Notes under the pieces: model-generated
What the model was told of the DNA's origin: nothing
The model's input: the letters and a program-made list of their open reading frames with translations, nothing else
The model's database searches: none
Origin: Holothuria scabra
Lineage: Eukaryota > Echinodermata > Holothuroidea > Aspidochirotida > Holothuriidae
Assembly: GCA_037179385.1 (NCBI GenBank)
Contig: CM074188.1
Span: 19,857,318-19,921,317 of the forward strand
DNA: 64,000 bases
Direction: 5' to 3'
Program-made: the position numbers and the translations under genes
Shown here: positions 24,750 through 36,385 of the stretch, piece after piece
Layout of the letters: every line of letters starts with the position of its first letter
How positions within the stretch are numbered: position 1 is the first letter of the stretch

Positions 24750-25860
24750 GAGGATGAGGCTGACGACAATCTTAGCAGAACGCCACCATTGACTAGCGCG
24801 AAGTGCACATTAAATTTTGACTAGAAACGAACAGAAACTAGCATTTCCCAGGCTGGTATAAGCAAGGCCTACACAGGCATTGTCAGCAGGTCGAAAAAAT
24901 TAACGTGAAGCATTACAGATCTGAGAGTTTGGGGGATAAACCTTTGGAGATAAGGAAAACGACTTTCTAAGCGGAGCGGCACCATTAGGTGGCTCGCAGC
25001 GCATAGAAACTTTTGGAAATTCTCGACCCCTCAGATAGCCGGAAATGACCTTTCCAAGGCTGGTCATGATAGGTAAGACCTACACAGGTATTGTCAGCAG
25101 AGGTAAAACGAATTAACGTAAAAGATTACAGACCTAAAGCCTGGGGGAATAAGTCTTATAGGACGAGACTGACGACTATCTAAGAGGAGCGCCATCATCA
25201 GTTGGCGCGGAGCGCACATAAAATTTTGAAAACCTACGACCCTCCATATAGCTGGAAATGGCATTTACCAGACTGGTAAAAGCAAGACCTACACATGTGG
25301 CATTTTTAGCAAGTATGGGACATATTAACATGAAGCACTACAAGCGAATCGCCACCATGAGTCAGTCAGTCAGTCAGTCAGTCAGTCAGTCAGTCAGTCA
25401 GTCAGTCAATCAGTCAGTCAGTCAGTCAGTCAGTCAGTCAGTCAGTCAGTCAGTCAGTCACTCAGTTAGTTATAAATGTGGAGCATTTCAGATCTAGAGT
25501 TTGGAGGCATACACCTTTGAAGACAAGGAAAACGACTATCTAAAGCGGGCGCCTTCATTGCTTGGCGCGGGGGGTACGGAAAGTTTAGAAAGAACGTGAC
25601 TCTCAGATAGCCGGAATTTCCCTGGAAATGACATTTCCAAGGGTGGTATAAGCAAGGCCTACACAGGCATTTTTAGTAGGAGTGATACAAATTACGTGAA
25701 GCACTTCAGATCTGAAGAATAGGAATAAACTTTTGAAGATAAGGTAAACGACTATCCAAGTGGACCACCACCATCAGTTGGCGTGGAGCGTACAGATAAT
25801 CTTGAATAATTGCGACCCCTAAATTATCCTGAAACGACGTTTTCAAGGCTTGTATTATGA
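24750..25860 (+). repeat. Degenerate satellite-like tandem array with a conserved hairpin
   Basis: About six head-to-tail units of 200-230 bp. Each carries, in order: 'gactatctaagcggagcgcc', 'accatcagttggcgcggagc', 'aaaattttgaaaa', 'gacccctcagatagccgg', 'aaatgacatttccaaggct', 'aagacctacacaggca', 'ttaacgtgaagcattacaga' and a 'ggggataaacctttgaaga' block. GCGCCA and TGGCGC within the second block can pair as a stem around 'CCATCAGT'. Units begin near 24783, 24978, 25190, 25345 (interrupted by the microsatellite), 25548 and 25775. The 175-codon - strand frame at 25706-26233 partly overlaps the array, and no function is claimed for it. Similar units are scattered elsewhere in the window. Confidence 0.75.
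25361..25460 (+). repeat. (GTCA)25 microsatellite
   Basis: One hundred bases of GTCA with a single change near 25409, then decay to 'ctcagttagt'. It follows directly on 'gccaccatga', the start of the hairpin block of an array unit, and replaces the rest of that block. The serine/glutamine/valine reading frame across it is an artefact. Confidence 0.97.
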
Positions 25861-26247
25861 GACCCCTCCTTGTGCGAAAACTTTTGATGTGTACCGCTTT
25901 CGGTGAAATATTGATGTCAGCTTGAAATAAAGACGAAAAGTGGTATGACGATCGAAAATATAGCCAGGAAAGCCTTAGCCGTCTTTTCATTTTATGGTTG
26001 CTATTCTCATAATAGCACTTTCTTAAACAGATTGATGAACCTTTACATTTTTCAAGGAATGAGATATAATGAACGACTGGCTTAAAAAGATACGGGTAGG
26101 TGCACTTCATGGTCGAGAAAATAATTGCTAATAGTAATCTTATTGCATTTTCATGGTCACAAAGTAAAGAAATCAACAGTAAGCTGTGCTGTAGGTTATG
26201 GGCACAGGATTCTCCGTCTGCCAAAAAATGCAATCATTGAATTGTAA

Positions 26248-26345
26248 ATATAAGCGGAGCGCCACAATATTTGGCAAAAGGCGTACCAAAGAAATGAAAA
26301 ATCGCGACTTCTAAGATTTCCTGGAATAGGATTTTCTGGATTTGA
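26248..26345 (+). repeat. Isolated unit of the hairpin repeat
   Basis: 'ataagcggagcgccacaata', 'ttggcaaaaggcgtac', 'gaaatgaaaaatcgcgactt' and 'tcctggaataggattttctg' follow the unit order of the adjacent array. Confidence 0.55.
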
Positions 26346-29300
26346 AGGAACTCCAGGGATGTGTTAACTCTATGCAAACGTTACTTTGAACTTTCGTTTG
26401 CAATAAAATTTCCATCATATAAAAATGAACAAATTGCAATTTAAACATAAAATTAACAGGAAAAATGTAACATTTCAATTTTACGGCCAAAACTTTGAGC
26501 TCTTTATACACCTGGGTACTTTCCTAATCTTAGAACAGGCAGTTTTAACAAATTCCCGGTTAGGATCATCCCACATCGTTTTGAAGCTTCCTCCCAATGA
26601 ATATTCTACCATATAGAACAAAATCATGTCCAAAACTTTGAAGTGAAACTGAGGTTTTTATAATTGCTTTGTGAAGGCTTCTAAAAATGTGTGAGCAAGT
26701 TTCACTTTGTTTTGGAATATTACATGAAAATTTTTCAGTGATTATGATTTTATTTTTTGAGCAAATTCTGGGAAGAGTTCAGCCACCTTTAACAGTTTTA
26801 AAAAAAGTAAAAGCATGCCAGGTTTTTTAAGACTTAAATGGCTGCCAGATTTTTTAAAACCTTCGCCCGAAGTTCAGATCTTGCGAAAATGTGGGAGACA
26901 TGCAGTCTTCAACCTGCTCCATGGGACTACGTTTTAAGGGTTGCCCCATAAGCTATCTCCAAAGTAAAGTTTGTGTTACATATTTAAAACATTAAAAAAA
27001 CTAGAAAAATCTGTGAGGGGTGGGATGGTACATCAGCTCCTTGCTCCGGCTACGGCCGTTTTTGAGAACGTGTACTTCATGTATCTAAACACCCAAGCAG
27101 ACTTACTTCATAGACTTAACGACCAATGCAGAGGCCATGTATGTATTCCAGCAACCTAACCTATCCCTGTCGGGTGTGTATACATGAAGTTTCAACAAAA
27201 GAGCGCAATGACTGACAGATTGCTGCCATGGGGAGAGGTCAAGGGAAGGGCAAACTTTCCATTTTGACTTTTGAAAAAGGGACGGATGGAATGCAAATTT
27301 TCCTAAATTCGATAGCATTTTTTTAACACGCATGACCATCAATCTAGGCTCGCGCTCCAATAACAGAAAGTTGGCAGTTACAGAATTTTCATGGACAATC
27401 GGGTTCCACAACAAAACCTATCTGCAAAACAATAGGTTACGAGACGATCCATCTTCCGAATACGTAAAATGCTATTAACTTTGGCTGCTATGTGTCTGCG
27501 TGATTTGTAGTCAGAAGGAAAATTGGTATATATGACAACATTGAGTAAGATCAGAAGCACGCTAAAAAATCCAGTAGGCGGCCTGACTTAACTGCTTAAA
27601 CTATTATTGGTTAAAAATAGTTTTAGATACTTGTCTAGGTATCTAGACGTGGAAATTTCTTTAATTTGATAACCATTTGTGAGAGAACATGTTCAAAAGT
27701 GATTCTCGGTCGAAAAACCCCTGTAACCCTATCGAACGCTATCTCTTAAGAAATATGCCAGACGAACAGTCAACCATTATTTAACTGATGCATAATATAG
27801 ATATGATTGAGATGCTACTGAAAACTATTTAATCGACGCGGAGAGCGTGAAAATTTTGGTAGTTTTATGAAGAATTTGCAAAATGAGGCCATTTAGTGAA
27901 AATGTCTACCGCACTAATCTACTTTGAAAAGTCGATACGGGCCCGGACGGAAAAAAACATGCTAGATTCAGGATGAAAAGATTCTAACTGAAATATCAGA
28001 TTTTTCAACCATCATTGCTCTGACGATTTTTCTGTCTCACCCTCTCGCGACGGTCTTGTCTGTGAGTGTGACTTGCTCAAGTTTGGATAATCAGTTTCTC
28101 CTTCTTTGGATATGAATTAAGAGGAGATGTTCATGATGTTGAACAAGAATAGCATTTGAAGTTTTCTTAAATTGTGTGCAAAAATTTTAGGCTCAGTTAT
28201 GAAAACCTTGTATATAAGGTTAATGAAGCTGACAGGAATGAATTTCTTGCAATAAGTGTTTAAGCAAGGTAGGCCTACTATTTTGCTTCCATTAAGTTCC
28301 TTAAAAGCCTAAAATGTCAGAGCTTCCGGCGCCCTTTTTCGGGCCCCTGGACCCACGCATAATGCCTCGGGATTTTAGATAGAACTCCCTATTGATTAAA
28401 TGCCCTCAAACACTTTGGATCTCCTAAAATGCCCTGTCTCAAACTATCAATCACGTGTTCAATTTTGAGTAGCTTCAACATTTTGGCTTTGCCCCCTAAA
28501 ATTACTGTTAAGTATGTTTTCCCTTAATAATCAACTCCCATAGTACTTTCCGATTCTATTCTCCGTCCCTTACCTCACCCCACTCCTGAATTAAATGCAT
28601 ATTTAGAATCCTTAATTTGAATATGATTTTCGATTATTTTGAAGCCGCTAAAATCACTAAAATCGATGGGCTTCGCTCCCTGGACACCACCAAGGGCCCT
28701 CAAGTGGTCCCCTGGACCCGACGCCGATGAGTTTTTGCCCTTCGCGCAAAACAGGATTCCTTACGGTTTCACCATTATGTCGGCTGCCGAAATCCTGTGG
28801 CCCCCAATAAAAAAAACATCTTCCGCCGCCTATAACATGGGGACCACGGGTTTTCAAGGAGGCACGTGTTCTCTGCCCCCCCCCCCCCTTGTCGATGCCA
28901 GAGAGCCTCCTCCAGCCGATCCCGGTTAAATAAATGGTCGGGAGAGGCGGTGACGTCATAGCCTGTGTCGCTTCTAAACTATATGCTAGCCTGAGGCGTA
29001 AAACATTTGAATAGGCTACACATTGATAATTCAAACACCTTTTAGCCTCTTAACAGTATTAAATATTTCGGTCGTTCCGTTCAATTTCAGGAAGTAAATA
29101 CTGACATTTTGGTTGATGAGAAAAATGCATACATTTTCAATTTGCTGCCCCTGTCTTTGTTTCAGTTGCTACTGAACAGTGGATAAAATGGTTCGGTTGG
29201 AACACGGAAGTATATATGCCATGAGTGATGTACGATAACATATTTTAATGCGACTTCCCGGTGCAAGATATCCATTAAACAAAGTAAATCCTTTGTATCC

Positions 29301-30060
29301 TTCTAATCTACCACCAAACCGAAACAATTATCACTTGAGCTTGTGTTTTAGCCTTTGCCCTCTGGCCCCCTCCACACAATAGTAGGATCAATAAAAATAT
29401 TCTTGGAAATAATATGTAAATAAACTCCATTCATATGCTCAAAATTCGTTTTTCCCTTGATAAACATTATCGGTAACAGACACTTATAAAGGCAAAAGAG
29501 TTGCTTGGAACTGCTAGACAGCAAAGATTGAATCGCTTGTGATGATGTTTTGATAGTTTCAATGTGAGAATACAGTCCAAGGATTGCGTTTTAACTGCCT
29601 CGGATGATAATCAATTGTTCAACAGAACGCTTTGAAAGACACAACTTCCAAGCGTAGGCTACAATTAAGCCTAGAGGGATTCCCCCAGGAAATTTACTAC
29701 CGGAATCAAGCAATTAAATAATATGGGGGAATTTTAATCATGTTGCTGAAGTGAATTGTGATGTGCAGGTGATTCTTATTATGCGAAAATAAAAAAAATG
29801 AAGGTTTTTGTGCACACGACCTTTTCCTGTAGGTATACTAACGTTTTAAAACGAATTACATACCAGGAACCATCATCATATTATATAAACTATTCTAGCT
29901 CTAGATTTCAACCATCATAATATTTATAGCAATGTGATACCCGGTCAGACCATGAGTCCTCAATCAATCAAAGGAAATTCAACTAAAATACACTTATCTC
30001 AATACATTTAATTCAAAGTCATCGCATATCCTTTCAAAAAAAAAAACAAATATGATAATT
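26346..30060. other. Intergenic DNA, nothing recognised
   Basis: No exon-like frame with recognisable family. The GC-richer piece 28640-28960 has open frames on both strands (96 and 125 codons) and a poly-C run, typical of decayed 'gggcttcgctcc' repeat DNA. No gene is called. Confidence 0.4.
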
Positions 30061-30069
30061 TGGTTCGAT

Positions 30070-30240
30070 TCATGAGAGGTATTCACATAATCAATGTTAA
30101 TGTTGGATTTAGATGTTTTTTTGCGGCCCAGTTTCTAACCAGTGGGTTGAAATCGAGCCGGCCATGGCTTTTTCCAGTTGTGGCTTCCTGGCTTGTTGTC
30201 CCTACTCCACTGCTAATGCTGAGCACCAAGGGAATTTCAG
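30070..30240 (-). repeat. SINE 3'-half fragment
   Basis: 'ggcccagtttctaacca', 'gttgaaatcgagccggccat', 'ggctttttccagttgtggct', 'cctggcttgttgtccct' and 'ctgagcaccaaggg' is the inverse of the SINE body at 10250-10356. Confidence 0.65.
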
Positions 30241-32275
30241 TCATTGTTTTCATTGAAAATTCTATACCTACAATTGCAAATCTTTGTTTATGGTTTGGTA
30301 TTCTTTTATATATTTAAATCTAATGAACCTTTCAATTTGTTTGCTATTCCAGGACCGAATTATTGGAAGTGCGTCTGCGTATGTGGGAGGCAGGGGAATA
30401 ACACTGGCTTATCTTAACCCTTTACCGTTGTGCTCCAATCGGGGCATATTCGCGCGCCTCGGGAGTGGGCGGAAAAGCGGACGTAGCACGCCCGCATCAG
30501 CTTCCATAGGCTATTGACCCCGTGACCTTAAACTATTTTCTCTCTCGTTGTTTTGGGGTAGCTACTCGCAGTTTCGAGCTCCCCGTGAAACAGTAAAGAT
30601 GGATGACAGCCGCGTTCTCCGCATGGGTCCAAAAGGACCCAAACAACGGTACAGGGTTAAGCCGAAGTCTCCTAACTTTCTAGCGTTGGATAATAAAAAC
30701 ATCTACATGTATTCCCAAGTCATTAGCAGGAAATACAAGGTGTGGGATAATGGGCATATTCTCCTCGGCGTTAAGCAGTAATAACCACGTGTTTTTATGA
30801 TTTTGCTCGCAAAAGGAAACAAACATTCTGCTATACAATTGTCAAAAATTCCTCGAAATCAATCCTACCTCATTCAGCCTCCTGCGTCAAATGAAAATGA
30901 TCTTAGACCCTTTCTCCTAGAAAAGGACACAGACCTCCCTATTCTTATGCCAAACATGGAAAGAAAGTGTATCGTTGTGATGTTCAGATATCGTGTTAAA
31001 AACCTTAACCTTTACAACGACACATTTCAACTCCTCAAATACAAGGACGCGTACACACAAACACTCACACACACGAAATCCCCCCCTCCAATCGAATAGT
31101 TTTCTTGGCTGTCTTCGGCAAGATTTATAAATTGATTATTCAATGGAGGGTGGAGTGTTTTGCAAGCAATGAAATCGGAAGGCCATAATGAAAACATAAA
31201 ATATATCATCACATTTTAGTAATTCTTTATTGTTTTAGAGTTGTAATAATCTTACAAAAATTCGGAAGATACAAAGGTATGTAGAGAAGAAAAATATCAA
31301 AACAATATAAATATAATTATAAAAAAAGGATGAAAGAAAGGATTCGCACGAAAGACAACGCATCACCGAAGGCATTTTTATAAATGAATCTCAATCGGAA
31401 AGTTAAGATTGTAGTAAGCTTAAACATTGTCTTATATGTTGTCATGTTTTTTAACGGAACTTAAAGCAACGATTTTCATCTCACCGATAGGAATACAGTT
31501 AAAGTGATCAATCATTACTATATAAAAGACTCTTTTGAGGATCAAATACCAAAGCTGGATTCACCGTTAAGAATACCTAAACCACAAAAAATTTCGTAAG
31601 TCTGACTTACTCAACGTATATGCACGAAGGGATGAAATGTCAAAAAATGATAAGTCGGATTCACAATTAGTACGCACAAAATTTTCATAAGTTTGACTTA
31701 GGCCTACCTAAGTGTATCCAAGATGGATACACTTAGTGTATCCAAGATGGACTAAGTTCCCGAACTTTTTGCTTAACTTTAAGCACTATTCAGAGTTGCC
31801 GTACCTTAAGTACAAAAAGACGCTGCAGTACGGACGGATACGCTGACCAAGGATCTGTGCACCGCGCAGACTCGCATGTTACCACACAAAAGAGTGCGCG
31901 TCATTATAACGATAAGAGACAGTGGGCAGGTAGGATTTTATAAGGCCCCAAAAACAAAATCACCGGTTGATAAACGGTTGCGTATCTTTAAGAACTGCGG
32001 AAGTTAATTTCGTGAATACCTATAAAATTTGCGCAAAAATGGCGCAAATATTTGTGAAGCCCTCTCCAGAGGATCTCAATCTCATCAGAACAAAAGCCAG
32101 AAGCATAAATAGCTTAAATTATAGCAAAATGAAGTTTCATAAACTACGAAAAAGCACTTAATGTGACGCTTGAAGCGAGAAAGTAAAGACAACCTTAAAT
32201 AAATTAGGTCATTTTCTCTGTGTTGATTACACGCCCACTAGCTAAACCTGGCGGCAGGGGGCAATGGTTAACTTG
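30241..32275. other. Intergenic DNA; short unexplained open frames
   Basis: A 77-codon frame (30548-30781, including MDDSRVLRMGPKGPKQRYR) and a 100-codon frame (30797-31099) lie consecutively on the + strand. Neither resembles a family I know, no splice context stands out, and I do not call them genes. A short tandem duplication lies at 31710-31752. Confidence 0.35.
31710..31752 (+). repeat. 19-20 bp tandem duplication
   Basis: 'agtgtatccaagatgga' occurs twice in a row, separated only by 'tacactt'. The first copy also forms a short inverted repeat with 'tacactta'. Confidence 0.7.
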
Positions 32276-32401
32276 AATCATTGCTAAATACCTCAAGAAA
32301 CTATGGGAAATGGGATTATGACCAAGAGCAATGATGTCACATATTGTTTATCCTCCCATTTTCCATAATTCCGTAATCTGGTACTGTATTTAGCAATCAT
32401 T
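32276..32401. mobile_element. Small hairpin MITE candidate
   Basis: Outer arms 'aatcattgctaaatac' (32276-32291) and 'gtatttagcaatcatt' (32386-32401) are inverted with one mismatch. Inner arms 'tatgggaaatggga' (32302-32315) and 'tcccattttccata' (32354-32367) are inverted with one mismatch. The nested pairing is a foldback shape. A target-site duplication is not clear. Confidence 0.5.
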
Positions 32402-32479
32402 AAAGCATGCTATAACACCTCACTGCCATAAGTTCTTCAGCGTAGACTAGCAAATACTACAGCATGGAAAACAAAACCA

Positions 32480-32758
32480 CATGGGCGTCCGCAGGTATGG
32501 GCAGGGGGCACTTGCCCCCCCCCCTCCGGAAAATAAAAAAATCGAAAAAACGTATAAAAATCAAAGCAAAAGCCCGAACAAAACGTGTTTTCCAAGTTTC
32601 TATGCGAAAAATAGGCTGTAGAAACGCCATTTCCGGCGATCTGGGAAGCATTTTGGGCTGAAATTTTCGCATCCTTTGTGTCAATTTATGGTGACTTGGG
32701 AGGTTTTGTCCCTCCCTAGAAATTTTGCCCCCTGACTTTTTTCCTGCGGACGCCCATG
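32480..32758. mobile_element. hAT-type MITE, family 'CATGGGCGTCCGCAGG', copy 1
   Basis: Perfect 16-bp terminal inverted repeats, CATGGGCGTCCGCAGG (32480-32495) and its complement (32743-32758). The element is flanked by an exact 8-bp duplication CAAAACCA (32472-32479 and 32759-32766). An 8-bp duplication with CA..G ends is the mark of the hAT superfamily. The 279-bp body has no transposase. A second, clearly related copy lies at 54198-54475. The two ORFs across it are chance. Confidence 0.93.
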
Positions 32759-33853
32759 CAAAACCAGTATGGTAAAATATGAAAAATAAAAAAATCACTT
32801 TGTCAGTTTAATGCACTCAATACTCGTCATATCTTGAAGAAAACAAGTACAATTCTCACATATGATCTCCATAATTCACGTACATTTAATTATATTCTAG
32901 TATCGCTGTAAATTATCGAAAATTGATTTCAGAGCCGTATGTCGCTTTGGCAAAGTTATAACTATAGTATACAGGACGGCTTCACCTTTTTAATTAAGAC
33001 ACTGTTACTTGCGATTGTGTACATAAGAATGTTCACTGAACTTCAAAAAACCATGCATGGCAGAGTGAGAGTCTGATGTCAAAATGAATGCAGATACATA
33101 ATGTTGTAGGCCTATGTATTGCATGCTATCCGACTATCCGTTTCGTATATAGGCCTTCACCACTCGTATAGCCTCCGGAACTATTTTTTCTTTTTGTTTG
33201 GGGGGGTGGGGTGTCCGATTGGTCACTTATTCAACTCGTTTAGATTTAAACTCCAATATTTTAAATCTTACGATTTAAGAGAGAACACGAAAAGCTCCTT
33301 TACCTCCATGCAGTGAAAATGTAAACATTTTCACATACCGTTGCCTATTTTCAGTCCCGGTGCATGCGCAGAAGATAAATATGGACTAAATGTTAACAAC
33401 ACAACCCTACACTATATCGGGAGAACACCACCATTAGCTGAACGGCCTTCCCGGGAAAAGAACCGTAGTTCCAAAGTTCACAGTCAATTTTAGGTCCTTT
33501 TTGGGTGTTAACTGTTCATTTCAGGATGACCAGTTGATGCTTATTTTTCGTGAATATGAAAGAGGAGATGTTAATGTGTAATTGATGCCAAATTGGGATG
33601 ATTGACGGTAACTTAGACCATTTCAGTACTGGTTGTAAAAAAAGAGGCAATATCCGTCACCTTGCGGATCAATAGGGGTGGGTGCACAGCCCATAAATTT
33701 CTTCCCACCTGTAGTTCAAAATATCAACAGTAATGCTGGTAAATTTGTGATGTCATGATTGGCCACTTCATTGGCTTTCATGTGATTCGTGTAGTGGCTT
33801 TAGCAGGGTGTGAACTTTGACATGGCTGTGGGACAAACTACAGGTAGTGTGTA

Positions 33854-33990
33854 CACTGTTAAAAATGTCTGTAAAATTACAGTAACAAAAACAAAGAAAT
33901 ACATTTGAATCCCGGCTGCAGATGCAGCAGGGATTCTTATGTATTTCTTTGCTTTTTACTGTAATTTTACAAGCATATTTTTTAACAGTG
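33854..33990. mobile_element. Palindromic TA-flanked MITE (mariner/Tc1-like target)
   Basis: The element begins CACTGTTAAAAA and ends TTTTTTAACAGTG, with TA on each side (33852-33853, 33991-33992). Almost the whole 137 bp folds on itself: 'tgtaaaattacagta' pairs with 'tactgtaattttaca' and 'aaagaaataca' with 'tgtatttcttt', around a 'cccggctgcagatgcagc' centre. No coding sequence. A TA target suggests mobilisation by a mariner/Tc1-type enzyme. Confidence 0.8.
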
Positions 33991-33992
33991 TA

Positions 33993-36130
33993 AGTCAAAG
34001 GAGCAGCTAATGATGGTGTGCTTAGGCCTACATTATTGTAAGATTAGGTGTTAAGTAAGAAAATATCCACCAAGTAGAGAGAAGAGCCATACTGCGCCAC
34101 CAGTGAAAACATACGTGATAAAAAACCAACCATATTAGGCCTAAACTCTATCAACTATTACTAGGCGAAAGTTAGAGGCTAATTATGTCGCACCTCTACC
34201 TTGTAGGCCCCGACTGCCTTTTCGGAAAGTATTGTACCCGGTTCGCCTAATTTTTATTCACCGGACTAATGAAGGTAGGATAGGTCATCCAAAAATAATT
34301 CGTTCTAAAAGTGAAGGTTAGGGTTAGGGTGAAGGTACGGGTTTTAAGGATTTGGGATATCTGATCTATTTTTTCACATTTGAAAAAAGGGTCGAAAAGC
34401 TGTGAATTTGGTATTTGGATTGTTGACTATTTCCAACAAGTCTTGATTCGTCAATTAGCCCTATTTACCCTCACTCGTCCTGGAGAAAAATCCCTCGCCA
34501 GACTCCACCTTAAAACTGCAGTCTACACAACAACGTCCGTAATGCCTTACACAATAAGGCTTAAAAAAGAGGTAAAACAGTAAATAAACTTGCTGTAGGC
34601 CCATATGACCTACATTACTTTGTTACTGAAGCAACATAGCAGACAGAAATTCAACTTCCTTTGCAAACAAAATTCATGACGATAGATTTAAAAGAAAATT
34701 TTGAGGAACAATGTAAGGAAAAAACCCTAATCTTTCTACACAATGAAATTAAAAACGTCTGTTAGAACTCACGATCTAAAGCAATCGTGCTGTGAAGTAC
34801 CCAATGAAGATGACTCTGTTTTCTCAGCACCTCAGCTTCCAGGATTCTTGAACAATGAATATGTGGTATAGCCTGCTACAAAGGCAAGCAACAAAGTAGC
34901 CCGAGAAGCTGACGAGCTTTTTTCGTCCCAGCTCATCGCTGAAAACAACCCACGGGGAGGCAGTCAAAGGGTGCCACACAGACTACAATGGAGGTGCATC
35001 TATATTTGACCGAATATTTCAATACCCGTTTAAAAAGTATGATGCCATTTTAAAAAGTTCCATTTCTCGACTTGAAAACCACTTGGTTGGACATTGGAGC
35101 CGTCAAACTTCATCTGACTAACTCACTCTTTTTTCAAGAAATTGAGAAGAATTATTTACTCAAATCTAATTTTTTTACTCAATCCGAATAGAGATAATTG
35201 GAGTTGTTCCGGGATGATATTACAAAACGGGTTATAGATGGCTCCATTGCCGACTTCAATATATTAATCGCGTATTATCACGAGGGATTTCTTTCAAGAA
35301 AGTAAATTCCAAATATCTGAACGATATAGGTCTAAGAGGTAAACGCACACTTTTAAGAATTCATATTGACGGTAAATGTCTCCCAATTTAGCTTTTAGAG
35401 CAGAATCGTCGGTACATTGCTTTTCTTCTGTGATATAGGGTAACTTGTATTTGGCCTTTAAGTGCCCACTCTCATGCGGGGACGGAACTAGTAACGTTTT
35501 CTGCGTATGTACTGGAAAATGTGAACGAAACCGTCGTATCTGCCCAAAAGGCCTAATCATACACCCTCCAAATAAATCAGTTTGTCGGGAATTCATAAAC
35601 AAGGTATTAAGAATTAAAAAATTAAACAGAACTGTAATTTCAACAAAGCCATAAAACAAAAGAATAGGGGGAAGTCAATCCGAACCCAAACAACCCCCAT
35701 ACCCACTGAACCCCCATCCGCCCTCACCCCATCCCCCACTGAACCCCAGGTTTATCTCACCGGAATTTCCTTAGGGTGGAGGCTTTATGCACTTATCAAT
35801 TAAAAGAAGCACACTTTTGGCCCCGGACATATATAGTCAATCGACCATCGTTAGAAGCGTCAAACATTTTTGTACATTGACGCACGGTGCACCCCTTAGT
35901 TATATAAATGGCCCAACATTTCATGGACTTTGGGTCACGTTTCTTGTAGAATATAATGCAACAATGCCGCGCCTATTAGGATGCTTTGACGCAATATTTG
36001 ACGGAACTTTGACACATCCCTGCGTTGCAACTCTGACGAACACGACACACATTTGCCTCACCAGTGTGGCATGGGGTTAGTGGGTGCATCATACAATTGA
36101 TAAGTGCATTGTTCATCTATCCAGTACGTA
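33993..36130. other. Intergenic DNA downstream of the coiled-coil gene
   Basis: Must contain the 3' UTR of the - strand gene ending at 36131; no clear poly(A) signal was found. Frames of up to 121 codons (35294-35659, 35787-36080) show no family resemblance. Two TTAGGG units near 34318 are too few to be a telomere relic. Confidence 0.4.
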
Positions 36131-36385
36131 TTACTGAGGTTTTTGTTCCGGCTGTTTCTCCTCTGCTTTGGGGGCTTCATTAGCCGGCGGATTCGCAGCT
36201 GCCTCTGGTTGCTTCGGAGCTGCTGCAGCCGGTTTATTAACAGCCTCCTGTGCAGCTTTCAACTGATTGTTCAATTTCTCTATTTCAGCCTGAAGGTCAC
36301 TGACCTTCTGCTGAGCTTCATCCTTCTCCTTCCGTACTTGATTGAGCTGTTCCTCTTTGTCTTTGTTGCAGGCATCCAAATGTCC
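36131..36385 (-). CDS. Coiled-coil type II membrane protein, exon 2 (C-terminal, with stop)
   Basis: On the - strand the acceptor AG (36387-36386) follows a T-rich tract. The exon opens in phase 0 with GHLDACNKDKEEQLNQ and ends with TAA at 36133-36131, giving 84 residues. The first ~45 residues continue the heptad-like coiled coil of exon 1. The last ~35 are low-complexity Pro/Ala/Lys/Glu/Gln (PAAAAPKQPEAAANPPANE and so on), an extended charged tail. Homology to a named protein is not established. 'QKNEIQGHLD' across the splice is reminiscent of the GOLM1 coiled coil, which is only suggestive. Confidence 0.8.
   Translation of the reverse strand, partial: GHLDACNKDKEEQLNQVRKEKDEAQQKVSDLQAEIEKLNNQLKAAQEAVNKPAAAAPKQPEAAANPPANEAPKAEEKQPEQKPQ

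Noticed and set aside
25258..25497. Open frame with a serine/glutamine/valine repeat
   Set aside because: It is the translation of the (GTCA)n microsatellite inside a non-coding repeat unit.
25706..26233. 175-codon - strand open frame
   Set aside because: It partly overlaps the degenerate tandem array, has no recognisable domain, and is not preserved in other units.
28657..29034. 125-codon - strand and 96-codon + strand frames in GC-richer DNA
   Set aside because: Overlapping frames on both strands around a poly-C run, low-complexity proline and glycine content, no splice or family evidence.
30548..31099. Two consecutive short + strand frames (77 and 100 codons)
   Set aside because: No family resemblance and no supporting splice structure. 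Mentioned in the features as unexplained but not called as a gene.
34316..34341. TTAGGG units as an interstitial telomere
   Set aside because: Only two adjacent units, expected by chance and too few for a relic.
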